Shown here in pieces: positions 1-10,198 of a stretch of DNA of 64,000 nt. Numbering within the stretch: position 1 is the first letter of the stretch; each line of letters begins with the position of its first letter. The stretch is from Calcarisporiella thermophila CBS 279.70. Its lineage: Eukaryota; Calcarisporiellomycota. The position numbers were made by a program, and so were the translations under genes. The stretch is from NCBI RefSeq assembly GCF_041956535.1, contig NW_027192208.1:211036-275035 (forward strand). The letters run 5' to 3'. The notes under the pieces were generated by a model that worked only from the letters and a program-made list of their open reading frames with translations, was not told the origin of the DNA and made no database searches.

Positions 1-1463
1 GCAAACATTTCGGGATTGTTTTTTGGACATGAAATATCCCACTCAAACTGATCCACGAGCGCAACATTGCCCACGGTGATGTCCAGCTATGAACACCGAA
101 AACGTGTAAAAAAAAAAAGGAAATAAAGATAGAAAAGTGCACCCCTTACCTTGATCAATATACGCAATTCTTCCGCGCGTATTCTCTTGGTAGGGCGTTC
201 GTCCGCCGACTTTTCGTGCTTCACCTCCGAATCACCCAGGTCCACTCCCTGCTCTGTATAGGCTTCTAGTTCCTCAACGGTAAAGCTGGGGGCATGGGTG
301 TGATAGTCTTGCACCTGTTCGTGAATTGACTTGGCAATGGCAGACGTGAAGCTCGAGGGTGGAAGCTTCATATCCTCGCAGAGGACTTCAGCAAAATGTT
401 CAGGAGTGACAAGGTTTTCTAAACAATAGTAAAAACGGGCCGGTTAACGGGGACTCTGACTCAAAACCGTAGAATGCTCTATAGGGGTACCATTTAAATT
501 CCATGTAAACGTGTCTCGCAGCTTATACCCATCGAACTCGAGTTCCAACCGTATTGGCACTAGATTCTCCTCCTTTAAGGAGAGTTCGCTCACCGCATCA
601 TCCGTAAACCTAAATTCTCGCGATCTTCGGGTCCGCTTCCTCTCCCCAGGGAGAATGATAGCAAATCGACGACCTGTGGTTCCATTGCCATATCCAGCAT
701 AGCCGTATCCAAACGGAAGCGCTCCAGGGAGAGCTCGCTCGTGTTTTTCCGCGTTGGCAATTTCAATTTCACGCTTCTTCTGGTTTGCAAGCTCGCAGAA
801 GCGCCGGTGTTGCTCGTCAAGTGTGTGCTGATAGAGAGAATCACGGCGCATATAAGCTTCAAGTTCGCGCTTTTGCATCGGGTTGAGTTCAGGTGTCTCA
901 GGCTGGGTAGTTTGCGCAGTGGCAGTAGGCGTAGAGGAGGAATGCTGCGATGGAGCCTGTGCCTCACTGGAATTAGCTGCCGGATCGGTAGAGGATGAAG
1001 AAGGTGATGGAGGGACCGAAGGTTTTGAAGTTTTAGGTATAAATGGACGTGAAAGCTGTTGGCCGGGTGAGGAAGGAGCATTGAGTTGTGTCTGTTGCGG
1101 TTGCTGTGGTGGCAGCCGTTGCTGGAATTTATGTGATGGAGGAGAATGTTGTTGCTGCTGCTGGTGTTGTTGCTGCTGCTGCTGGTGTTGTTGTTGTAAT
1201 TGTTGCTGCTGTAACAACTGGGATTGTTGTGTTTGTTGCATATTTAGAGTGGCGTTTTGTTGATGTGAAAGAGAAAAAGATTGCGACATGGAGAGACTCT
1301 TAGATGATGGTATAGAGGACTCCAAACCTGTGGAATTTTGTTGTGCCAGCTGCATTAATGGAAAACTTACTGCATTAGCATTGTTAGGTGCGATCGAGGG
1401 GAAAGAAGAAAGGAAGTTGTTCGGCTGCTGATGATTTGATTGCTGATGGTGATCCATGGTCAA
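1..1463 (-). CDS. SNF5: SNF5/SMARCB1-family chromatin-remodelling subunit, 3' part beyond window
   Basis: Core subunit of SWI/SNF-type remodelling complexes, acting in the nucleus. Exons on the minus strand are 491-1463, 150-418 and 1-86, with the rest off the left edge. Joining them gives the SNF5 repeat region: PIRLELEFDGYKLRDTFTWN, then NLVTPEHFAEVLCED, then LRILIKLDITVGNVALVDQF, the conserved alternation of SNF5 Rpt1 and its following segment. The N-terminal 200 residues are low complexity, with glutamine runs encoded near 1140-1210, as in yeast Snf5. Introns 419-490 and 87-149 have GT-AG ends and restore frame. The start at 1463 is the first ATG; an upstream exon cannot be excluded. It could be the RSC paralogue Sfh1 rather than Snf5; the Q-rich N terminus favours Snf5. 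Confidence 0.9.
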
Positions 1464-1726
1464 ATAAAAATATAAAAAACTATGGATCTAAGGTATATGA
1501 AGATCAGCGTAGATGTTAGTGATTTGGACACTGTGGCCGAGCAAATACCACTGACAGTGTTGAAAGAAAAGATCGATTGCAACCCCCTCGGAATTGATTA
1601 AGATCTATGAAAAAATAGCTTCTCTCTCGCTACGTGTACTGCGTCACCAGCCCTCGTCCAATAATCAAAATTCCCTAGGATTAGAAATCCCACAACTCCT
1701 AAGCCATGGAATTTCCCTCAAACTGA

Positions 1727-1733
1727 TATAAAA
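1727..1733 (+). promoter_or_regulatory. TATA-like box of the U1 snRNA gene
   Basis: The heptamer TATAAAA lies 31-37 bases before the predicted U1 5' end, the normal distance for a Pol II start. Inference from position only. Confidence 0.5.
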
Positions 1734-1763
1734 TGAAGCGTGTTGCGCGTGTCTAGATTCCTC

Positions 1764-1915
1764 ATACTTACCTGGGCAGAAGTCGATGTGGTCAAGACGG
1801 CGTCGGCTTCATCAGTGTCTGCTGACATTGCACAACCGTTCGGCGGACACTGGTGCGAACGCCCTCCGGGGCGTCTCGGTGCCATAATTTTTGTTAGTGG
1901 GGAGTTCTCTCCCCC
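1764..1915 (+). ncRNA. U1: U1 spliceosomal snRNA
   Basis: U1 pairs with 5' splice sites in the nucleus. The transcript begins with ATACTTACCTG, the invariant U1 5' end complementary to the donor consensus. Stem-loop I can form from GAAGTCG...CGGCTTC (1779-1812). Stem-loop II pairs CAGTGTCTGC with GCGGACACTG and exposes ATTGCAC, the U1A-binding loop motif. Stem-loop III contains ACGCCC/GGGCGT. An Sm site (ATAATTTTTG) follows, then a 3' hairpin GGGGAG-TTCT-CTCCCC. Order and spacing match canonical U1, and the length of about 150 nt is near the 164 nt of human U1. Most introns here begin GTAAGN or GTATGN, consistent with this 5' end. The 3' end is approximate. Confidence 0.9.
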
Positions 1916-2377
1916 GAAATCACTACTATAAAAGAAAAAGATAGAGAATAATCAATATTTATTTGATATTGATACTCTAAAGAAGGTCCGGTTTCTTTAG
2001 AAAAGTATTATTTTACGGAAACTCCTTCGTATAGTTTTATTTCCTCATGATCTATCGATTATGAATAAGCTTGTACAATTTGCTACCTCTATATTTATAT
2101 TTAATAGCACAGGAATGAATGGACTCACCAATATTAATGACTTTACGAAAACTGTTCTTTGTGGCGCAGCATAAATAGCTGAGAGGATTGTTTCCTGATT
2201 GGCTAGCTTTTCTCTCCTGAGGTTATTCAACCCTTTAGTTTGCTATGCTTCATATTTTATCTGAAAAAGTTAAATAAATTGTACGATTTTCTTTTCACTT
2301 TATCTCCTCTTCTATTCTGTAATATTGCCGAAGCTCAGTACTAATCTTAGATATCATTGTTTTTACGTATTACTTAA
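1916..2377. other. Intergenic, U1 to SREBP-like A
   Basis: AT-rich 5' flank of SREBP-like A. No gene or RNA is seen. Confidence 0.5.
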
Positions 2378-5300
2378 ATGACGAGCTTCGAAAACGATAC
2401 ATACCTTTCTCAGCTCCATCCTCCGGACCTGCATGGGTTACAAGATCTGCTCATGTGCGAGTCTTTTTTTGATGAGTTCACAACCGCCATTCGCCAAGAC
2501 GGGGCCATGGGCGGTGACGACGGGGAAATAAACAACCAGACTACCCCAGCAGAAAGTAGCCCGGATAGAAATTCAAGTTTACCGTCTGAAGATCCTATGT
2601 TGGCCACCGCACAGATATTTCTCGAATTCGATCCAGATAATGAGGTATTCATGTTTCTCCATGGAATCGGTCCAGATAATGTTGTCTAAATTTCTCTTAT
2701 AATAGAAAAAGGAAGCACTTTCTTCCTCTCCTCAGACCTTGTCCGAATCTATCAGTTCTTCACCCGATAACCATCTTATAACCCTTAATTCTCCCGAACA
2801 TGCTACAGACACACTTCATTTTCCTGTCTCACCAGTTTCGCCATCAGCTGCTCCTCATACATTCTCCGCCGATAATACCTTCCAGCAACTCATGTTTGAC
2901 AGCTTGCTTTCGAATCTCACCCTGCCTTCTCCCCCACCTCAACCACTTGAGATGACCTCCCCATCGCCCCATCAGCAAAACGAAACTGCGATACCAGGGG
3001 AGGGCACAGGAAGAGCGACCAAGCGGAAGAAGAATGACGGGCGTGCATCTGGCGTAAATCCAGCGGATGCAAAAACAAAGAAGCGAAAGCAGAAAAGTTC
3101 ACCCTCCAACTCAGCAAAGTCAAGCTCCACCTCCACCGTCAGCAAAAGCAATGCCAAAAAACAAACTGGCGCAAAGAAAAGAGCTTCTCTTACCGACCCG
3201 AATACCGGAGCTCTTGATGTACCAAACCCATCGCTCGGCATCAGTGCGCAGCATGAGTTTGCCCCTGCAATCAACCTCCCCACATCCACCGCTCTCTCCT
3301 CAGCTGGTCAATCCTCTGCAACTGAGCCCATGCTCAAGGCTCTGTTGATGCTAAATAATGGTATATGGCCTGCCCCTTCAGCTGATAGCAACCCAACGTC
3401 CCTCCCTCTTCTCCCCACCCCTACCAATCAAGCCCCCCCACAACCCAACAAAATTGCTATTCCACGCATTCGAAAACCCATCGCCCCGCCTCAACCTCAT
3501 CCTTCATTTACCCCACTCATGAAGCAGCAAAAAAAGGTGGCGCACAACGCAATTGAACGCCGCTATCGCAATAACATCAATGACCGTATCACGGATCTAA
3601 AGAATGCCGTTCCAGCGCTTTGTAATCTTCGTTCAAAAGATTCGGTGGAAGAAATCGATGGAGTGGTAGCAGCCACCAAGCTAAACAAGGCCACCATTCT
3701 TAGAAAAGCCACAGAATATATCCACTATTTGAGGAAAAGCAACGGTGAACTACGAGAAGAGGTGGATATGCTCCGTGGCGCATTGCGAACCCTACCGGGC
3801 GGGAAAGAGCTCTTAGAGAAGTGTTTGGCAGAGATGGAAATGAAAAGGCAGGCAAATATTGCTGCCTCCGCTGCGGCAGGAGAGATGGGCTCGACCGACG
3901 ACGATATCGGCTCGGACGAGGACATCCTCTCCGACCGTGAGTCTGTGTCTCCTTCTCCTTCGAGCATTAGCCCCTCCACCAGCGAGAAATCGGAGAGTGG
4001 ATCCTCGTCCAAATTGCTGCTTGCAGCGTTCCTTTCCGTTACCCTGTTCTATTCGCCCTCGATGATAGGTGAAAAAGGCGGAATTGGATCCGAACACCCT
4101 CATCACCACGACGAGAAGGCAATTGGTGGAGGATCTTACCTGAGTGGAGGCAGTGGGATGGACGTAACTTGGGGATGGTGGTTGGCGAGAGCATGCTTTT
4201 TCCTAGTGTGCCTCTTATATCTATCGCGATACGGGAGCAGTTCATCTTCTACTCGTCGACACCGCCGTCGGACCGAAGAACACCACGCCCATGGCACAAA
4301 ATCTCAAGGAAAGCGGGCACCCAAAATAGCCGGTTTACCCCCGCGACAAGTGTACAGCACATTAATGGACTCTTTACAGATACCCCACTCTACTTCACAA
4401 CAATCATGGCGCCTCGTTCTGGGAATATTTCTGGAAGGCTCTAGATTTCTTTTGCGGCGCTGCTTTTCTGTAGACTTTGCCCCGTGGGAGAAAGAGCCTA
4501 ATGAGGCGGTTGCAGCGGGGCGCTGGCTCCGCATTAGCGAGGCAGAACTCTGCGGAGGCAATCCAAATGTAACACGACTCTCTGTACTATATTCGGCATT
4601 ACGTACTCTAAACCTGGCGGAGCTAGTATCCTCCGATCGAGACCAGATTTCGAGCTCGCTCGCTAGAGTGTATGCCACAGTAGCAATGCAAATAGAAATT
4701 GCCGTCCCGGTTGCGAACCTTGCACGCAGCCTTGCGCAATATTTCTGGCAATCGGCCGTCAATACGTTACCAAAGCAGGCTATGCTCGAGGCTGATGAGG
4801 GCAATCTTGGGCTGAAATGGTTCAAGGGAATCATCTCGGAAGAAACCATGAGGGACGAGCAAGAGGCTGCGCATGAGGGCACGAACGAGAGTAGAAATGA
4901 GTGTGGGAAGAAGGGCTCGGAGGGATTAGTCGGCAGTATTATGTGGGAAGAGGCCCTTTATACGTTTAAGCACACTTCCGGCCTAATTTCTACGCTCGAG
5001 GAGCCTTTGCTGACGCATGATGATGATGATGAGGCCAAGTTGCCCCCATGGAACCGACCCAACAGCTCAACCATCCCCCTTGCTTTGCTTGCCAATCTCC
5101 ACGCCCTGCATAAACTTCGTGGTGTGTACATGAGATTGCTCTCTACGATAGGCTCCACCCCCAAAATTGTTGGCTCAGATGAGGCCGATATGTCCGAGCA
5201 GCATCTGGTTGATGAAGAAAACATGCTCTCCTCGATTATGCACACAACCGATCCATTCTCAACCGCATACTGGTATGCTCTAGTGGCAGCCGCCGTCGAG

Positions 5301-6269
5301 GCCTACCATTTCGGTCATCTCGAAATGGGTGAATCCCTCATTTTACGGCTTAAGGAGATTGAGCCGCGTCACCACCCCCATTGTTCACAGCAGGGTGGGG
5401 CGGAAAAACACAATCCACACGAGAGCATTGCAGGGCTTGAGTGCGCTCATTCAGATATGACTAAGCAGATTATTGCATTCACATTTGTCGGAATAGCATT
5501 GTTGAGGCGGGGGAAGCCACAGGAAGCATTACGAGTGCTGGCGAAGTCAAGAACAGTCGCGGAGCAAAGAAGGAATATAGAGGTCCAGCTTCTTGTGCTT
5601 ACCGGCGAGATAGAGGATGAGATCTCTTTGCTGCAGGATCGACCGGTAGGAGGTGAGATAGATGCGGCGAGGGAAGAGGAGGAGGATCTATTCAACCAGG
5701 ATGCGGATTATGGCGAGGAAAGCGTCGACGATATATTTGCCCCTCGAAAATCCAAATCCAGCACAATGGACGAGCGAAAAGAAGCGTGTAGGGAGAAGAC
5801 ATGCTCCCCTCTGAGAGAGCTAGAGCGCGAGGTGGAGACCATTGCCGATTTTCTCGTGGGCATGTGGGGTTTCGAGGCCTGGATTGATCTATCGCGGGCC
5901 ATGCCCATCTCTCCCTCTGTCGCCTCTCCTTCAGCCACAACCGGATCCTCAGAGGGGCCGACTCTTCCCCCTACCCCGCCCAGTATCTCCCAGCCCGAGT
6001 TCACCAGCATTCTTGCCTCCTATCTTCTCTATCTCCGCCGGCTCATCTCGCATCCTCCCCTCGTTTCCCATAGCACGGTTGGCGAGATGCTTGAACGACT
6101 TTGCCGAGTCAATCGGATAATTCGAGAGGCTGGGGGTGACGGGGCGGATTCCGGTTGTGAGTGTTGCGAGGAAGATAGTGTAGTCGTAGAGCCCGGACGT
6201 CCACACGAGAGTGAGCAAAAATTGCGGAATGTGGAGAGGGCATGGAGGGTGCTTAAGGGAGTTTGCTAA
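2378..6269 (+). CDS. SREBP-like membrane-bound bHLH transcription factor A
   Basis: Sterol/oxygen-responsive factor expected to reside in the ER membrane and release its N terminus to the nucleus. Exons are 2378-2644 and 2736-6269 (about 1266 aa); the donor could instead be the GT near 2680. A bHLH at about residues 351-425 contains ERRYRNNINDRI; the tyrosine in ERRYR is diagnostic of SREBP. Two hydrophobic segments (about 515-533, LLLAAFLSVTLFYSPSMIG; about 571-588, WWLARACFFLVCLLYLS) flank a short His/Gly-rich lumenal loop. The large C-terminal domain resembles fungal Sre1. The loop lacks an RxxL Site-1-protease motif, suggesting Dsc/rhomboid-type processing as in other fungi (inference). 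SREBP-like B at 13525-17154 is its paralogue. Confidence 0.9.
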
Positions 6270-6496
6270 TCCACTTTAGTGTTTGTAATTTACATGTCAT
6301 TTCAAATATCAACATTTTTTAATTTTTATTATAACCTAATAACAAAAAACTATTTAAAATGGCCGGTGGAAAAAAAAAGAAAGTAAGAAAACTATCTCAA
6401 CATAATATAACAACTCTTTTGAAACAAAAGAAATAATTTTAAACAGCAAAGGGAAAAAGAGATGAGTGCATATGTCATAGTGATAGGCAGCGGAAT

Positions 6497-6700
6497 TTAA
6501 CTAGCTTCGTTAAGCCTCATTAGCGTCATCACGGCATCCACGTCCATGGTCGTACGGCCTTTCTCTTTGACCTTGTCTGCGTCTTTCTTTTCAACCCCCG
6601 TATCACCTTCACCGCGCTCAGCGGCCGGCGTCGTGGTCCCAGATGGAGATGACGGAGACGAGGAGGAGGACGAGGAGGCCTGGTTAGTATTTTCTCCTCC

Positions 6701-6736
<36 letters not shown>

Positions 6737-7500
6737 TGGCTGCTCCCCCACGGTCTGGATCTGCCCATGATGACCTCTTTCCGAAACGTACGCATTTGCA
6801 GCCGCCGCCAGGGCCGCAACCATCAAGCGATCTCCACTCTGCCCTGCCACTTGAGCCAAATGATGTAGCCGCGCTACTAGAGCACTTGAGTCAGCATGCT
6901 GCCCCTGAAGCTGCGAGTCCTCCTTTGCTTCTGTGCCAGAGAGGTTGCCATTGTCCACGTTTGCTGGACCTTCGTTTAGAAGTTCTTTTAACAGCCCGGG
7001 TGTGAAGCCATGCTTTGAAGAGGCTGTGTGCTCGCCCGTTCCCGAGGCATTGAACGGTGACGAGACATTGTATGAGGATTCGATGGCGTTTTGCACATGT
7101 GTGGAATTATCGGCCATACTGGCCGCGGAGTTGCCGCCTTGTGTTGTGGCAACTCCAGCAATCGCCTTTTTACGCAGTTCCTTCTCTTGCCTCTTCATTC
7201 GGCGCTTGTTGTACTCTGCTTCAACCCACCGTCGCTTCTCTTCCGTTTCTTCCACACCAAAAATCTTGTTTGCTCGCTTATTGACACGACAGCGAAGGTC
7301 ATTGTCCTTATCTATCCAAATAGGTGGAGAAATGAGGCATGAATGGTTAGAGAATGGAAAGGATGACACCCACTTCGCTCCTCGTTTAATTCTCGCCAGC
7401 GTTTTTTCCGCTCCCTATTATCCTGACGTATCTTCTCGACGTCCACCGGCCTCTTCTGCTTATGCACCATGGCCGGAATGTCATTCACTTGGATGGGCAT
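6497..7500 (-). CDS. DUF3020-domain nuclear protein
   Basis: Exons are 7374-7500 and 6497-7311 (313 aa). The junction CGA A|AT AAG restores the motif RKKRWRELNEERNKDNDLRC followed by RVNKRANKIFG, typical of the fungal DUF3020 domain, here near residues 20-85. The rest is low complexity: a glutamine run encoded by CAG repeats at about 6705-6740, Ser/Pro tracts and a basic C terminus. DUF3020 proteins are fungal and often glucose- or transcription-related; the molecular role is not established. The start at 7500 (MPIQVNDIPAMV) is the first ATG in frame. It is convergent with SREBP-like A (227 bp between) and divergent from the aspartic protease. Confidence 0.8.
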
Positions 7501-8097
7501 GGGTGAGTTTGAAAATGATAAGTGATAAAAAAGGAAAGCGGAGAGAAGGTAGGGAGAAAAAAAAAATCCGGAAATGTGAAATAAAAAAACTGAAAAGTAT
7601 TTAATGGACAGATATATCGAATGGAAAACCAAAAGAAATGGGTGAGAAATCCTCTTCCTCACATCAATATACACTCCCTCTTTCTTGCGGACCCTACTCA
7701 AGAAAAGAAAGGTTGAGCTGCAAAGTTATAACTAGTCGATGGGAATCAATGGTTTAGCCATGATTTTCATCTTAACAGGAGGATAAGCATACCCTTGTAT
7801 GGAATTGAGAGCAAAAGCAATCCTTATCTCTTCGAGGCGCTGCGGTTCCTGTGCGCACGATGTAAGCTGGTGAAGAAAATGAGTATTTCGGAGGAAAAGC
7901 AGGACAAAATGAGACTGCTGACGGACTGCTTCAACAGAAAAAGAAGTCAAAATATGATGACGTCGTCAATCGCCAACAATTAGATTTTGTGTGACTGGCG
8001 GGCGCCATTTATGTGGTTTTAGGGCATTTCTCGTTTTCTCTTGGCTCTCCTGCATTTCCGTTAGATTCACAAATATACTTACGCGCTCGTGATTGTC
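7501..8097. other. Divergent promoter region, DUF3020 gene / aspartic protease
   Basis: About 600 bp. A 72-codon minus-strand ORF at 7732-7950 has no recognisable features. No RNA is seen. Confidence 0.4.
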
Positions 8098-9432
8098 ATG
8101 CGATTTTCTATCCTACCCCTTGCTCTCGCCACCGTGTTCGTGGCGGTAGCAAATGCCGATCCATTCAAGTAAGATTACAGCCTTATCATTTGTGACTAAT
8201 ATACTTATGGTTTACCTCCGATGATTCCCCCTTATAGGATATCCCTCAAGAAATTCAAGGAGGATCCGACCCAATATACTCGGCGCCTCTCCTACACGGC
8301 TGAATACCTCACTCAGAAGTATATTAGCCCTATCCGGCAGTCGACCATCCAGCAAGTGTATGTTCCTGCTTCGGTGCCCGAGCATGGCGTTCCTCTCTCC
8401 AATTACTTGAACGCTCAGGTAGGTATAGTTAAGTTTCTCCTGGCGCTTCTCTCCTACTCACATTTGTTTCCTATGGGATAGTATTATGGAGAAATCTCCC
8501 TCGGTACCCCCCCGCAAACTTTTACCGTTGTGTTTGACACCGGCTCCTCCAACCTCTGGGTTCCCTCGACACACTGCAACTCCTTGGCGTGTCTTCTCCA
8601 TCGCCGCTACGATGGATCGCAGTCAACCACCTTCAAAGAGAATGGCACTGAATTTGCCATTCAGTACGGCACAGGCTCGCTAGAGGGCATCATCTCGAAT
8701 GATGTGCTGAAGGTCGGAGATATTGAGGTGAAAGGGCAAGATTTTGGAGAGTCTACCAAAGAACCCGGCCTGACCTTTGCTTTTGGAAAATTCGACGGAA
8801 TTTTTGGGCTCGGGTATGACCGTATTGCTGTGCAGCACGTGGTGCCTCCATTCTACAAAATGCTGGAGCAGAAGCTCTTGGACGAGCCGATCTTCTCCGT
8901 CTGGCTAAACGGAGGCGCAGAGGGCGAGGACAGCAATGGAGGAGAGTTAGTGTTTGGCGGCACGGATCCCGCACACTACTCCGGCGACATCCACTGGGCT
9001 CCTGTGCGCCGCAAGGGGTATTGGGAGGTGGAGCTCGAGGGGGTCCGATTTGGCGACGAAAAGATCGATCTTGAACCGACGGGGGCCGCCATCGATACTG
9101 GCTCGTCACTCCTTGCCATGCCCTCAGTCCTCGCCGGACTGCTTAACAGTGCCATTGGAGCCAAGCGAACGTGGTCGGGGCAGTACACCATTGACTGCGA
9201 GCGTGTCTCTTCGCTTCCCGAGCTTTGCCTTACCTTCAACGGGAAAGAGTTCTGCCTCCGTGGCGAGGACTACATCCTCCAGGTGCAGAAGCAATGCATC
9301 AGTGGGTTCACCGGGTTGGATATCCCCCCCCCCATGGGCCCGATTTTCATCGTAGGAGACGTATTCCTCCGCAAATTCTATACCATCTATGATCTCGGGA
9401 AAGATCGTGTTGGATTTGCCACCTCGAAATAG
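8098..9432 (+). CDS. PEP4: Vacuolar-type pepsin-family aspartic protease (saccharopepsin/cathepsin D-like)
   Basis: Exons are 8098-8168, 8238-8418 and 8482-9432 (400 aa), the usual length for A1 peptidases. A signal peptide (MRFSILPLALATVFVAVANA) is followed by a propeptide with the typical basic start (FKISLKKF). The mature domain carries both catalytic motifs: VVFDTGSSNLWVPS and AAIDTGSSLLAMPS. The flap YGTG is present (IQYGTGSLEG), as is a C-terminal VGFAT. Expected to be a zymogen activated in the vacuole; vacuolar rather than secreted location is inferred from resemblance to Pep4/cathepsin D (QYYGEISLGTPPQTF). Start chosen because it gives a complete signal peptide. Convergent with the calpain gene. 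Confidence 0.93.
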
Positions 9433-10198
9433 ACCTTGCTCGATCCCTGACATATAAGAGTCCTCCCTATGCATATTTGGCTTTAATTTTTTTAGGGAGC
9501 ACATGTTGTTCCCGGTTAGATAGGCAAACTTTAATTCAGTGTCAATCTTCTCCTATATCAGCACGATCAGTTTAATTTATATACACAATATATATTACCA
9601 ACTCTTTATGTTGTATGGTTCAATAGCACTGAGGAACTTGATAAGAGATTCCACGACTCTATATTCTGTTATTCTATTTGGTATGGTTCATAAATAAATC
9701 TGTTTATTTATTTGCTGTTCTTTGCTTAAAAAACTACGCTATGTCGGAATGGCCCACCACTTAAGGGCGATGGATTAAAACTCATGCATGTAGCTACCTA
9801 TTTTGTAGGATAGCATAGTTAGTTCTACTCTTAGACCCAAATTAAGCTTAGCAACGTCAATAGCAGATCCGAGAGGGGTGATAATAAAGAGTGATGGCAT
9901 AGGCGGTCGGGTTGAGTTAAATCACATTAGCACGGTTAGGCGAGCGTTCTCTCTTTAACATTTCTTTCAATAATTCCATTTTCACTCAGCGAAAGTGTAA
10001 AAAATAAAAAAAAATTAAAAAATATTTATTCAGTGCATATCGAATGACATTTAGTGAGTGGGACATTAGTGTATTAGAAGATTAGTGTGTATAGTATTCA
10101 TAAGAAGGATAAAGTATGCTTGGAAACCATGTGGGTATGAGACAATTAGTATATAGATGGTGGCAGCTATTGTAACAACAGAATTTACGTCCCAACAT
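9433..10198. other. Convergent intergenic, protease/calpain 3' ends
   Basis: AT-rich, no gene recognised. A minus-strand ORF at 10066-10359 overlaps the calpain C terminus and has no family features. Confidence 0.4.

Noticed and set aside
590-1081. Minus-strand ORF overlapping SNF5
   Set aside because: Alternative frame of the SNF5 first exon; the SNF5 frame carries the family motifs.
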